A DNA stretch of 58,772 nucleotides from Planctomycetaceae bacterium (GCA_021732995.1 JAKFWA010000037.1:1-58772), one strand, 5' to 3'; counted from the first letter of the stretch, positions 8,712-18,290 are shown. Notes: generated by a model not told the origin, from the letters alone. Numbers and translations: made by a program.

Positions 8712-11700
8712 ATCGTCAGTCGCTCACTGCCGTTCATTTTGGGCGTTGGCTCAAGTCCGGGCTCGCTCTCTTGATTGCCTGGTTCGTGCCAGCGCAGACC
8801 GCGCGAGCCGCAGAGCCGAACGACTTCTTTCAGAAGAAGGTCGCGCCGATCCTGCAGGCTCGCTGTGTGAGCTGCCATAACTCGCTCGACCGCAAAGGGG
8901 CGTTCTCGCTGCAGAAGCCTGATGACGTGGCTGACAGTGGATATGTCGAAGCTGGCAAGCCGGACGACAGTGAGTTCCTGAAGGTTCTGATCTCTCAAGG
9001 TGGCAAACGGGCCGCGATGCCGAAGAACGGTGAGCCGCTCAAAGCGGAAGAAGTTGCCGCGATTCGCGAATGGATTGCCGCGGGCGCCAAGTGGCCTGAC
9101 GGTTTCGTGATTGAAGAGGCGGTTGTCGAGAACTCCGATTGGTGGTCGTTCAAGCCGCTCAAGAAGCCCAGTGTTCCGCAGTTCGAGGGGCAGGATGCGG
9201 CTTGGATTCGCTCGCCTGTTGATGCCTTCGTGCTCAAAACCCTGCGTGATCAGAAGCTCGATCACTCCGCGGAAGCTGACAAACGCACGCTGATTCGTCG
9301 GCTCTACTTTGATCTGATCGGTCTGCCGCCGACACCTACCGAAGTGGATGCATTCGTCGCCGATGCAAATCCGAAGGCCTATGAAAACCTCGTTGAGCAC
9401 CTGCTGGCCTCGCAACATTACGGCGAACGCTGGGCCCGGCACTGGCTGGACGTCGTGAAGTACGCAGACACCTGTGGCTACGACAAGGACAAGCTCCGGC
9501 CGAACGCCTGGCCATATCGTGACTACGTGATTCGTGCGTTCAACGAAGACAAACCATATACCCGTTTCGTGCAGGAGCAGGTGGCTGGCGACGTGTTGTT
9601 TCCCGGCACGGCCGACGGAATTCTGGGGCTGGGTTTTATTGCTGCGGGACCGTGGGACTTCATTGGTCATGTCGAGGTGCCTGAAGGCAAGATCGACGGC
9701 AAGATTGCACGGCATACCGATCGCGACGAAATGGTGACCAACACCTTGAACACGTTCTCGTCGATGACGATTCAATGTGCTCAGTGTCACAACCATAAGT
9801 TCGACCCGTTTACTCAAGAGCACTACTACAACCTGCAATCGGTTTTCGCGGCCGTTGATCGAGCTGAGAGGCCGTATGACCTCGACCCGCAAGTCGAGAA
9901 GCGACGCCAGCAGCTTGATGCTCAATTGCGTGCCGCGCGAGCCACGCTCGGCGGCTTGAATGCGGCCGTTCAAAAGGATGGCGGTCCGGAACTGGTGGCG
10001 CTTGAGAAGCGGCTCGCCGAGCTGTCGCCGAAAACTCAACCGGCCGCGAAGCGTCCTGAGTTCGGTTACCACAGCGGCATCTCGCCCAAGCAGGACGTGG
10101 AGAAGTGGGTGCAGATTGACTTGGGCCGCGAAGTCGAGATCTCCAGGATTGTGCTGCGCGCCTGCCATGACGATTATAATAATGTCGGCGCGGGCTTCGG
10201 ATTCCCGGTTCGTTTCGCGGTTGCATCGTCACTGATCCCGTTTGATCAGGCGAACGCCGCCGGTGTGACATCACTCACGCTGCATGATGCGACTTTGCGA
10301 GATACTCCGAACCCGGGATTGGTCCCGTATGAAATCGCCGTTGAGAAAACTCGCACACGCTATCTGCGAGTGACCGCGACGAAGCTCGCATTGCGAGCCA
10401 ACGACTACATCCTCGCGTTGGCCGAGATGCAGGTGTTCGATGCTCAAGGCAACAACGTGGCCTTGAAGGCTGCGGTGACGGCTCTGGATTCGATCGAAGC
10501 TCCAGTGCGTTGGGCTAAGACCAATCTGACGGATGGCATCTGGGCGACGGCGGGAGATGCCGCCGCGATTCAAGAATTCGCCGAAGTTCAGAAGCAACAC
10601 CGCGCGATTCTGGACCGCATCACGACGCCGGAACGAGTGAAGGAGCGGGCTCGGCTGGGGAAAGAAATCGAGTCATTCGAGACTCAGTTGCAGGGCTTGC
10701 CTGCGGGCAAGATGGTCTATGCAGCAGCCACTCATTTCGCGCCGCAAGGTGCTTTCACTCCGACGAGCGGTAAGCCTCGCTCCGTGAATTTGCTGCATCG
10801 CGGGAACGTGCTGCAGCCGCGTACTCCGTCGCTGCCAGGCACGCTGCCGATTCTGCCGGCTTCTGTAGTCGCTGCGGCTAAAAAGCCAGCGGTCTCGCAG
10901 GCCACCTATGACTTTGATGCTGCTGGTCGCTTCGCGCTGCCCGCGAATCATTCCGAAGGTGACCGTCGTGCGGCGCTCGCAACATGGCTGACGCGGCCTG
11001 ACAACCCACTGACATGGCGTTCGTATGTGAATCGAATCTGGCAGTATCACTTTGGTCGCGGTCTGGTCGAAACGCCGAACGACTTCGGTCGCATGGGCAA
11101 ACTGCCGACGCATCCGGAACTTTTGGATTGGCTCGCCGCCGATTTCCGCGACAACGGCCAGTCCACGAAGAATCTGCACCGCCTGATTGTCTTGAGTTCT
11201 ACCTATCGACAGTCGTCGGCTCATCATGATGTGAGTGCCGCGGTCGATTCAGAGAATCGCTATCTGTGGCGCATGAATCGACGCCGACTGGAAGCTGAAG
11301 AGATTCGTGATGCGATGCTGTCTGTGAGCGGTAAGCTTGACCAGAAGATGGGTGGCCCCGGCTACTTCCTGTTTGTGCTCGAGCACACCGCGCATTCGCC
11401 GCACTACGAGTACCACAAGTTCAACCCTGAAGATCCGGCGTCGCACCGGCGTTCGATTTATCGCTTCATCGTTCGCTCGCAGCCCGATCCGTACATGACG
11501 ACGTTGGATTGTGCGGACTCCTCGCAAAGTACGCCGCAACGTAATGAGACCCTCACTTCGCTGCAGGCTCTGTCATTGCTCAACAACGGTTTCTCGCTGT
11601 CGATGTCGAAGCATTTCGCCGCGAAGCTGGCTGGTGAGAAATCTGCGATCGATGAACAAGTTCTGCTGGCCTTCAATCGTGTCTCCGGTCGTCAGCCGAC

Positions 11701-11803
11701 CGTCGCGGAGCGAACCGAGCTGACGGCTTACGCTCAGAAGCACGGTCTGGCGAATGCGTGCCGAGTACTCTTCAACCTCAGCGAGTTTGTCTACGTCGAC
11801 TGA
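8708..11803 (+). CDS. PSD1 / DUF1549-DUF1553 cytochrome-like secreted protein
   Basis: A 1031-residue exported protein of the planctomycete PSCyt1-PSCyt2-PSD1 type. A signal peptide ends near ARAAEP (about 35). A PSCyt1 haem-like CXXCH motif is at C53-C56-H57. The DUF1549 domain (about 160-370) includes a second CXXCH at C357-C360-H361 (CAQCHNHKFDP). A discoidin-like beta domain occupies about 460-600, and DUF1553 (about 770-1031) ends in the usual FVYVD. Such proteins nearly always pair with DUF1501 proteins in planctomycetes, and are suspected to act in polysaccharide catabolism, but no biochemical role is established. It starts inside the regulator's stop (ATGA) and is followed by the phosphatase and the DUF1501 gene. 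Confidence 0.92.
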   Translation: MNRQSLTAVHFGRWLKSGLALLIAWFVPAQTARAAEPNDFFQKKVAPILQARCVSCHNSLDRKGAFSLQKPDDVADSGYVEAGKPDDSEFLKVLISQGGKRAAMPKNGEPLKAEEVAAIREWIAAGAKWPDGFVIEEAVVENSDWWSFKPLKKPSVPQFEGQDAAWIRSPVDAFVLKTLRDQKLDHSAEADKRTLIRRLYFDLIGLPPTPTEVDAFVADANPKAYENLVEHLLASQHYGERWARHWLDVVKYADTCGYDKDKLRPNAWPYRDYVIRAFNEDKPYTRFVQEQVAGDVLFPGTADGILGLGFIAAGPWDFIGHVEVPEGKIDGKIARHTDRDEMVTNTLNTFSSMTIQCAQCHNHKFDPFTQEHYYNLQSVFAAVDRAERPYDLDPQVEKRRQQLDAQLRAARATLGGLNAAVQKDGGPELVALEKRLAELSPKTQPAAKRPEFGYHSGISPKQDVEKWVQIDLGREVEISRIVLRACHDDYNNVGAGFGFPVRFAVASSLIPFDQANAAGVTSLTLHDATLRDTPNPGLVPYEIAVEKTRTRYLRVTATKLALRANDYILALAEMQVFDAQGNNVALKAAVTALDSIEAPVRWAKTNLTDGIWATAGDAAAIQEFAEVQKQHRAILDRITTPERVKERARLGKEIESFETQLQGLPAGKMVYAAATHFAPQGAFTPTSGKPRSVNLLHRGNVLQPRTPSLPGTLPILPASVVAAAKKPAVSQATYDFDAAGRFALPANHSEGDRRAALATWLTRPDNPLTWRSYVNRIWQYHFGRGLVETPNDFGRMGKLPTHPELLDWLAADFRDNGQSTKNLHRLIVLSSTYRQSSAHHDVSAAVDSENRYLWRMNRRRLEAEEIRDAMLSVSGKLDQKMGGPGYFLFVLEHTAHSPHYEYHKFNPEDPASHRRSIYRFIVRSQPDPYMTTLDCADSSQSTPQRNETLTSLQALSLLNNGFSLSMSKHFAAKLAGEKSAIDEQVLLAFNRVSGRQPTVAERTELTAYAQKHGLANACRVLFNLSEFVYVD

Positions 11804-11869
11804 AAGGGCAGGGTGGGAGAGATCTTTCTGGTACTGCGTTAAATATGGTTTCAAAGTCCCTGAGACATC

Positions 11870-12571
11870 ATGACGTACGGTGTGCTGTTCATCCTGATTT
11901 CTGGCCTGATGACCGCGAGTGCGTTGATCTCGCGCGGCTCGCAGTTTGTTTTACTGTGGCCTGCGCTGAGTTTCGGCCTCGTCGGTGTCGCCTATCTCGG
12001 GGTGGGTGGCTGTATCTTCGGCAAGCAACGCGATGGCAGCCTGCGCTGGGTGAATGTGATCGCACTGCTTCCCTATCTGCTGCTTGTGTGGAGCGTTTGG
12101 CACTTGCTGAGATGGGTTCGCAAAGGGCAGCCTTATCAAAGTCTGACGGATGGCATTCTGATTGGGCGTCGCTTGTTGCCGTCCGAGGTTCCAATCGGTC
12201 TCGCAACGGTGATCGATCTGACCTGCGAGTTTCCGGAGATACGACCGCTTCGACGATTGCAGTATCGAAGTTTCCCATTGTTGGATGGCATGTGCCCTGC
12301 GGTCGAACAGTTGCGAGGTTGGGCTCAGGAAATCCTCGCCGCGCAGCCTCCCGTGCTCATTCACTGCGCGGAAGGGCACGGACGAACGGGACTCGTGGCC
12401 GCCGCCTGCTTGCTGGAGCGCGGTCTTGAGAATACTGCAGAAAGCGCGATTCGTTTTGTGCGCCAGCAGCGTCCGAGCATGCGACTGAATGCACGACAGC
12501 AAGCCCTACTTGAAGCGGTTGCCAATCAGATTGCCGGCAGCCGACCGACACCCGGAGAGCAGCCCTCATGA
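11870..12571 (+). CDS. Membrane-anchored dual-specificity phosphatase-like protein
   Basis: The N-terminal half has about three hydrophobic segments (residues 4-22, 27-48 and 62-80). The C-terminal half is a cysteine-dependent phosphatase domain with the P-loop HCAEGHGRTG, giving catalytic C166 and R172 (CX5R), and a plausible general acid D139 (LLDG). It would dephosphorylate a protein or phosphoester on the cytoplasmic face; the substrate is unknown. It lies 66 bases after the PSD1 gene and ends in an ATGA overlap with the DUF1501 gene, so it is embedded in a pair that is normally contiguous. Confidence 0.85.
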   Translation: MTYGVLFILISGLMTASALISRGSQFVLLWPALSFGLVGVAYLGVGGCIFGKQRDGSLRWVNVIALLPYLLLVWSVWHLLRWVRKGQPYQSLTDGILIGRRLLPSEVPIGLATVIDLTCEFPEIRPLRRLQYRSFPLLDGMCPAVEQLRGWAQEILAAQPPVLIHCAEGHGRTGLVAAACLLERGLENTAESAIRFVRQQRPSMRLNARQQALLEAVANQIAGSRPTPGEQPS

Positions 12572-14037
12572 TCAATCGACGTGGTTTTCTCTGGCAGTCA
12601 GCTCATGGATTCGGGGCGCTCGCGCTGGCCTCCATGCTGCAGGCAGATGGGCTGACGAATCCCGCGGTGGCGGGCGATGTCGGTTCGAATGCGGTGCTGA
12701 AGACCTTGCATCGACCGGCCAAGGCCAAGCGGATCGTGCAGCTCTTTATGTCTGGTGCGGCTTCGCATCTGGACCTGTGGGATTACAAGCCTGAACTGGA
12801 GAAGCACCACGGTGAGGCCTCCAACTTCGGCGAGTATGTGGAGGCGTTTCAGAACGGTCTCGGGCCGTGGATGAAGTCGCCGTTTGCGTTCAAGCCCTAC
12901 GGCAAGTGCGGCAAGATGCTGAGCGACGTGGTCGCGCCGCTGGGCGAGGTCGCTGATGACATGGCCTTCGTGCACAATGTCGTTGGTAAGACGGGCGTGC
13001 ATTCGCAAGCCACGTTTCTGCAGGCGACAGGCTTCCAGAATCCCGGCTTCCCCGGCATGGGAGCCTGGATCAGCTATGGCCTGGGCTCGATGAATGACAA
13101 CCTGCCGACCTTCGTCGTCTTGCCGGATCATCGTGGCTATCCCTCGAATGGACCGAAGAACTGGGCATCGGCCTTTCTGCCGGCGAGCACTCAGGGGACG
13201 ACGATTTTCCCACAGCGTGAGATCCCGATTGAAGACTTGCTGCCACGTTCCGACTTTGTGACGTCCGACAGCGATCGCGATGGGCTCGCCTTACTGAATC
13301 GTTTGAATCGTGGTTTCGAGCAGCAGCGGCCGGGTGATTCGCGACTCGACGCGCGGATCAAGACGTATGAACTCGCAGCCAAGATGCAGCTCAGCGCGCC
13401 GGAAGCACTGGATCTTTCGAAAGAGCCAGATCACATCTTGAAGATGTATGGCTTGGAAACGGCCGGCAAGACATATCCCACCGAGATCAATGTACCAGAA
13501 GAAGCTGAGTATTTCGGTCGCAAATGTTTGATCGCTCGGAGACTGCTGGAACGCGGCGTGCGGTTCGTGCAGATCTGGTCGGGCAACGATAACAGCTTCC
13601 CGCGGCGTAACTGGGACAGTCACGAAGATGTCGAGCGCGATCATGGCCCGCTGGCGATGGGCATGGCCGTGGGGGCGGCGGCACTCATCAAGGACCTCAA
13701 GCAACGCGGACTGCTCGAAGACACGATCGTTTTGTGGACCACTGAGTTCGGGCGCATGCCATCAACACAGGGCAGCAAGGGACGCGATCACAACCCGTAC
13801 GTCTTCAGCAATTGGCTGTGCGGTGGTGGCATCAAGGGCGGAGTGACTCACGGTCCGTCTGATCAATGGGGCTACAAGCCGCTCGACCGCGAGAACCCCA
13901 CGCAGGTTTACGACATCCACGCGACCATGCTGCACCTGATGGGTATCGACCACACGAAGCTGACTGTTCGCAGTAACGGCATCGACCGACGTCTTACCGA
14001 TGTGCACGGGCACGTGATTGAAGATCTGATGGCGTGA
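12568..14037 (+). CDS. DUF1501 family secreted protein
   Basis: A sulfatase/alkaline-phosphatase-fold family common in planctomycetes. The N-terminus has a Tat-like signal with twin arginines at residues 4-5 (NRRGFLWQS) and a hydrophobic stretch, so export in folded form is likely. Conserved stretches include SGAASHLDLWDYKP (about 62-75), EFGRMPSTQGSKGRDHNP (about 394-411) and GVTHGPSDQWG near the C-terminus. Length (489 aa) is normal. It starts within the stop of the phosphatase gene (ATGA). The pairing with the PSD1 protein suggests a joint role; the actual substrate is not known. Confidence 0.92.
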   Translation: MINRRGFLWQSAHGFGALALASMLQADGLTNPAVAGDVGSNAVLKTLHRPAKAKRIVQLFMSGAASHLDLWDYKPELEKHHGEASNFGEYVEAFQNGLGPWMKSPFAFKPYGKCGKMLSDVVAPLGEVADDMAFVHNVVGKTGVHSQATFLQATGFQNPGFPGMGAWISYGLGSMNDNLPTFVVLPDHRGYPSNGPKNWASAFLPASTQGTTIFPQREIPIEDLLPRSDFVTSDSDRDGLALLNRLNRGFEQQRPGDSRLDARIKTYELAAKMQLSAPEALDLSKEPDHILKMYGLETAGKTYPTEINVPEEAEYFGRKCLIARRLLERGVRFVQIWSGNDNSFPRRNWDSHEDVERDHGPLAMGMAVGAAALIKDLKQRGLLEDTIVLWTTEFGRMPSTQGSKGRDHNPYVFSNWLCGGGIKGGVTHGPSDQWGYKPLDRENPTQVYDIHATMLHLMGIDHTKLTVRSNGIDRRLTDVHGHVIEDLMA

Positions 14038-14179
14038 TGATCAAGGCTGAGTGTCGGTTGGGCGTTCGGTTGATGGTAGCATTCCTTCGCGCATCCCGTT
14101 CTACTTTTCCTGCGCAGTCGCTGCGTGTTGAAAATCGTTGCGAAAGACGAACTCGCACCTGGATCTACTGGAGATCGCG

Positions 14180-15607
14180 ATGAACTTCCCAAAGCTCGCG
14201 GCATCACTTTTGGCAATCCTCTGCTGGGCGTGCGTGTTGAGTGGGAACGCTCAGCCAGTTTCCGCCGCCGAACCGAAGCTGAAGGACGAGGCGACTCAGG
14301 CTCTGAAGAAGGCTGCTTCCTACTACCGGGGCAAAGTCGCCACGCGTGGCGGGTACGTCTACTACTACAGCGAAGACCTGCAGCAGCGGTGGGGCGAAGG
14401 CAAGGCTGCGCCGGATACGGTTTTTGTCCAGCCACCAGGGACGCCCACGGTTGGTATGGCCTATCTCAAGGCCTTTGCGGCGACGGGAGACCCATTCTAT
14501 CTCGACGCCGGACGTGAGGCGGCTGAGGCGTTGGCATACGGGCAACTCCAATCGGGCGGATGGACACAGACCATTCGCTTTGAGAAGGGGGAACGCACCG
14601 GGCCTTATCGAGATGGCAAGGACACCTCGTCGCTCGATGATGGGCAGACTCAGTCTGCTCTCATCATGCTGATTCGTGCGGATCGCGCACTTGATTTCAA
14701 GCACGCGAAGATTCATGCCGCTGCTGAGCGGGGCTTGAATGCTCTGTTGAAGGCGCAGTTTCCGAACGGTGCGTTTCCCCAGATTTGGCGAGCGCCAGTG
14801 ACTCCGCATCCCGTCATGAAGGCCAAGTTCCCTGACTATGACTGGAAGACCGAAGGCCGATTAAAGAACTACTGGGACTACTACACTCTGAACGATGGCC
14901 TGGCAGGGACAGTATCCAACGTGTTGCTGGAAGCTCATTCTGTCTACAAGGATGAGAAATATCTGGCTGCTCTGAAGAAGCTGGGTGATTTTGTGATTCT
15001 CGCACAGTTGCCTGATCCGCAACCCGGTTGGGCGCAGCAGTATAACTATGACATGGTTCCTATCTGGGCTCGCAAGTTCGAACCGCCGGCTGTGACTGCG
15101 TGGGAAGCTCAAGATGTCATGGAAACGCTGATCAAGATTTCTAATTATACGGGCGAAAAGAAGTATCTGGAGCCGATTCCACGAGCATTGGCATACTACA
15201 AAAAATGCCTGCTCCCCGATGGCAGAGTCGCCCGGTACTACGAGCTCAAGACGAACAAGCCGTTGTATATGGACGGGGACTATAAATTGACGTACGACGA
15301 TTCGGCTGCTCCCGCTCACTATGGGTGGAAGCAGTCGGCACGCTTCGATCAAATTGAAAAGGCGTATCAAGATGCGAAGAGTGGCATAAAGCCGGGTACG
15401 TCATCGCAGTCCCTCCAGAACCTTGAAGCTGAGTCACGCAAGATCGTCAGCGCACTGGATTCGGAAGGACGCTGGGTTTCCAGTTTCGCGGGCGAGCGTC
15501 TGGTGGGGCAACCGAAGTTCGCTCAGTCGTTCCGTTATATCTCGAGCGACGTGTTCAGTCGCAACGTCGAGACGTTGAGTGAGTATATCACTTTGTCCGC
15601 CAAGTAG
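14180..15607 (+). CDS. Pectate lyase (PL10-like / PelA family), secreted
   Basis: Expected to cleave polygalacturonate by beta-elimination outside the cytoplasm. A signal peptide covers about residues 1-29 (ends in VSAAEP). The mature part is an alpha/alpha-toroid-like protein with the motif GWAQQYNYDMVPIWARKFEPP (about 278-298), typical of this pectate-lyase family, and a run of aromatic and acidic residues characteristic of the substrate cleft (GQLQSGGWTQ, NGAFPQIW). The start at 14180 has GGAG upstream and yields a clean signal peptide; the frame is open to 14138. It lies about 140 bases after the DUF1501 gene, on the same strand as the regulator-PSD1 unit, and gives the best clue to what that unit is for. 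Confidence 0.88.
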   Translation: MNFPKLAASLLAILCWACVLSGNAQPVSAAEPKLKDEATQALKKAASYYRGKVATRGGYVYYYSEDLQQRWGEGKAAPDTVFVQPPGTPTVGMAYLKAFAATGDPFYLDAGREAAEALAYGQLQSGGWTQTIRFEKGERTGPYRDGKDTSSLDDGQTQSALIMLIRADRALDFKHAKIHAAAERGLNALLKAQFPNGAFPQIWRAPVTPHPVMKAKFPDYDWKTEGRLKNYWDYYTLNDGLAGTVSNVLLEAHSVYKDEKYLAALKKLGDFVILAQLPDPQPGWAQQYNYDMVPIWARKFEPPAVTAWEAQDVMETLIKISNYTGEKKYLEPIPRALAYYKKCLLPDGRVARYYELKTNKPLYMDGDYKLTYDDSAAPAHYGWKQSARFDQIEKAYQDAKSGIKPGTSSQSLQNLEAESRKIVSALDSEGRWVSSFAGERLVGQPKFAQSFRYISSDVFSRNVETLSEYITLSAK

Positions 15608-15622
15608 TGCTTTGTGGGCTGA

Positions 15623-17056
15623 TTAAAGCAGGGGGCTCAGCAAGCGAGCCATGTTCTCGCAGACCTTCGTTGTCAGCGATCTTGCTTTCCACTGAGTCGA
15701 GGAGAGCTTGTCGCTGGCCGCAAAGTAACGCTCTTGCTGAGAGTGCAATTCAGTGGTGACGCCCTTGTCGTAGACAACCAGCGTCACTTCCGCATTCAGG
15801 ACGAACGAGCGGATGTCAATGTTGCTGGAACCGATCACGCAGACTGTGTCATCGATGCTGAGATGTTTGGCGTGCAGCAGTTTGTCACGGTAAAGATGGA
15901 CATGAACGCCCATGTCGAGCAATTGCTGGTAGTAAGACTTCTGTGCGAGGCATACTAGCAGTTGGTCGGCAACGTGTGACACAACCAAACGCACTTCAAC
16001 ACCCCGCCGCACAGCAGTATCAAGTGCCTGCAGCAGTGCATCGTCCGGAATGAAATAGGGTGTCGTGATGACGACTCGCTGCTGAGCACTGTGGACCAGA
16101 GCAACGATTAGCGAGGCGACGTTCGATGCGGGGTAGTCGGGGCCGCTCGGCAGCACTTGGGCGGGCGTGTGTCCGGCACCGACCGGGTCGGGAAATAGAT
16201 CCGTTGTTTCGAGGACTTCTTCGGTTTCGAGGAACCAGTCTGCGACGAAGACGGCCTGCAACTGCAAAGCGACCGGGCCTGTGACGCGCACCACAAGTTC
16301 TTCGTAAGTGATGCCAGGCTTGAAGTCGCTGTCGACCAGATTCTGGGAGCCGGTGTAAGCGGTGCGACCATCGATCACCGCGATCTTGCGATGGTTACGC
16401 AGGTCCGCGCGGGCGGACTTGCGCCTCAGGAAGCTGACTGGGAGCGCCCACCGCACTTGGGCTCCGGCCGCGGTTAGCTTCTGTTCGACGGAACGCGACC
16501 ACTTTCGAGAGCCCAGCGCGTCGATGAGCACTCGACAGGTAACGCCGCGTAGCGAAGCTCGTTGCAACGCCGCAATGACTTTGGTTCCGACTCCATCATC
16601 GGCAAAAATATAGTACAGCAGATGAACGCTATGCCGAGCTTGATCGATGTCGGCAACGAGGCGGTCGACAGATTCGTCGTAATTGGGTAGCAACTCGACG
16701 GAGTTCTGATTGAGTGGCAGGAAGTGCCCCAGATTCTGCACCAGCAGGATGGCAGTGGGCAGCGTATTCGCGTCGGGCCGAAACGGTTGCAGGCTGTGCT
16801 GCAGTCGATGACGCGTGGGTACCAGGAAGGTCGGCAATTGCAGGAACCGATCGACGCGCCATTGAGGATACTTGGGACGTCCGATTACCAGATATAGTAC
16901 GAGTCCAGCCCAGGGCATAAAGAAGACGAGCAGCAACCAGCCCTTGGCGGCTTCGGGGGATCTCCGAAACGGAATCACTACGAGCATCACCAGCCGGATG
17001 ATCCATTCGGAGGCGACGTATAAAAAGCCCCATGTTGTTCCACTGGCGAAGTCCAT
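15623..17056 (-). CDS. cls: Cardiolipin synthase-like phospholipase D protein
   Basis: Joins two phosphatidylglycerol molecules into cardiolipin in the inner membrane. Two N-terminal membrane helices (about 13-31 and 39-58) precede the two phospholipase D half-domains. Both HKD motifs are intact: H222-K224-D229 (NHRKIAVID) and H395-K397-D402 (LHAKHLSID). Length (477 aa) is typical. It is convergent with the pectate lyase, 15 bases apart, and downstream of the metallo-beta-lactamase homologue on the minus strand. Confidence 0.92.
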   Translation of the reverse strand: MDFASGTTWGFLYVASEWIIRLVMLVVIPFRRSPEAAKGWLLLVFFMPWAGLVLYLVIGRPKYPQWRVDRFLQLPTFLVPTRHRLQHSLQPFRPDANTLPTAILLVQNLGHFLPLNQNSVELLPNYDESVDRLVADIDQARHSVHLLYYIFADDGVGTKVIAALQRASLRGVTCRVLIDALGSRKWSRSVEQKLTAAGAQVRWALPVSFLRRKSARADLRNHRKIAVIDGRTAYTGSQNLVDSDFKPGITYEELVVRVTGPVALQLQAVFVADWFLETEEVLETTDLFPDPVGAGHTPAQVLPSGPDYPASNVASLIVALVHSAQQRVVITTPYFIPDDALLQALDTAVRRGVEVRLVVSHVADQLLVCLAQKSYYQQLLDMGVHVHLYRDKLLHAKHLSIDDTVCVIGSSNIDIRSFVLNAEVTLVVYDKGVTTELHSQQERYFAASDKLSSTQWKARSLTTKVCENMARLLSPLL

Positions 17057-17134
17057 CAGCGGCTTGTCCTCTGTAGGTGATACGCGTGACGGTGTTTCCG
17101 GACCTCGGGGCCGTATTGCTGACGCTTGCGAGAG

Positions 17135-18109
17135 TTAATCGGTCTTCGAGTGGCTCGCGCGCTCTGCCGCCAGAGTCGCTTCAAATGCGGCTCGTCGGGT
17201 AGCAACCCACTTTTGGTAGCCTGCAAGGTCGAGCCAGGCTTTCGCGCCCTCCTTGGCCACACGCTCCAGCTTGGCGTTGAGTCCATAAGCCTCGTTGTGT
17301 GGCGCCAACCAGACGTCCGGCTGCAAAGATTCCAGCGTTTTGAGTGTGCGTCGATAATTGGCTTCAATGCCGGGGTAGGAGGGCTTGTCGCTGAGGTGAT
17401 AGCCGGGGTTGATGCCGGTTCCGTCCGGGAACACCACTGTGTAACTCTTACCGGAGTCAGTCACCTTCGTAACATAGCTGGTTGAGCCTCGAGTGTGGCC
17501 CGGCGTCAGCAGTGCCTTGATTGAAATGTCTCCCAGCTTGATCTCGTCTTCGTCATTGAAGACCACGTCAACTTCAGCCGGCTCGAACAGGAACTCCTTA
17601 TATGAGCTGTAGTGGAAGTCGAGCTTTCCGCCGGATTCAAACAACTCCTGCTCTTCGCGCATCATCGCAATCCTGGCACCACAGACCTGCTTGAGGTGTG
17701 CGTGACCACCGACGTGATCAATGTGAGCGTGTCCGGTTAGGATCAGCTTCACATCCCCCGGTTTGAAGCCGAGCTGGCGAATGGATTTCTCAATCAGAGG
17801 TCCTGAGTTCGGCATTCCCGTATAGATCAAGACGTGGCCTTCGGTGCCCGTGATCAGGAAGACGCCGAGTCCCTTCGTTCCAACGAAGTAAATTGGCCCC
17901 AGGATCCTGGCCGGATCGGCGGGCTCTTCCCACTTCAAGCGTTTGCCAGCCGACTGCAGAAACAATGCCGGATCTTTGGCGAGTTGCTCGACGGTGGGAT
18001 CCTTGTCCTGGCTACAAGCAGGCGCGGTGCGGCTCGCAAACGCGAGCCATCCCATGACGACGATGGCTATTAACCGGGTCGCGACTGGAAACGCTGATCG
18101 AGTTGGCAT
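17135..18109 (-). CDS. Subclass B3-type metallo-beta-lactamase homologue, secreted
   Basis: A signal peptide (about residues 1-33) precedes a metallo-beta-lactamase fold. The zinc site is complete and of B3 pattern: H127-x-H129 and D131-H132 in GHAHIDHVGG, H205 in TPGHTRGS and H271 in LAPHNEAYG. The stretch YPGIEANYRRTLKTLESL (about 245-262) matches the region before the last histidine of B3 enzymes. It could be a true beta-lactamase or a related hydrolase; sequence alone cannot decide. A strong hairpin (18135-18169) lies about 25 bases upstream of the start. The gene is on the minus strand behind the large secreted protein and before cls. Confidence 0.85.
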   Translation of the reverse strand: MPTRSAFPVATRLIAIVVMGWLAFASRTAPACSQDKDPTVEQLAKDPALFLQSAGKRLKWEEPADPARILGPIYFVGTKGLGVFLITGTEGHVLIYTGMPNSGPLIEKSIRQLGFKPGDVKLILTGHAHIDHVGGHAHLKQVCGARIAMMREEQELFESGGKLDFHYSSYKEFLFEPAEVDVVFNDEDEIKLGDISIKALLTPGHTRGSTSYVTKVTDSGKSYTVVFPDGTGINPGYHLSDKPSYPGIEANYRRTLKTLESLQPDVWLAPHNEAYGLNAKLERVAKEGAKAWLDLAGYQKWVATRRAAFEATLAAERASHSKTD

Positions 18110-18134
18110 GATTTCATCGGGCCTGTGAATGCGA

Positions 18135-18169
18135 GAAGCCTCGAAACCTGTAACAGATTTCGAGGCTTC
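18135..18169. other. Strong stem-loop upstream of metallo-beta-lactamase gene
   Basis: A perfect 12-bp inverted repeat: GAAGCCTCGAAA (18135-18146) and TTTCGAGGCTTC (18158-18169) around an 11-base loop. It lies between two minus-strand genes, about 25 bases before the start of the downstream one. There is no T-run after the stem in either direction, so a plain intrinsic terminator is not well supported; a leader hairpin or a terminator of the secreted-protein gene are both possible. Confidence 0.6.
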
Positions 18170-18290
18170 ATGGCTGATATTGCCGCCTCTTGCAAACGTG
18201 ACTGCCGAGACGGCGGTGGTTGAGAAATTTCCGATCGAAGCCGCAGGTCTGTCCTGAAACCTCGGTGGAAATCTCGACCTCCGAAGAGGA

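Noticed and set aside
8492-10168. Long antisense open frame (558 codons) opposite the PSD1 gene
   Set aside because: A shadow of the GC-rich PSD1 gene on the other strand; the PSD1 domains are unmistakable.
15608-15630. Hairpin between the pectate lyase and cls genes (TGCTTT/AAAGCA)
   Set aside because: Only six pairs with an 11-base loop, and it overlaps the cls stop; too weak to call a terminator.
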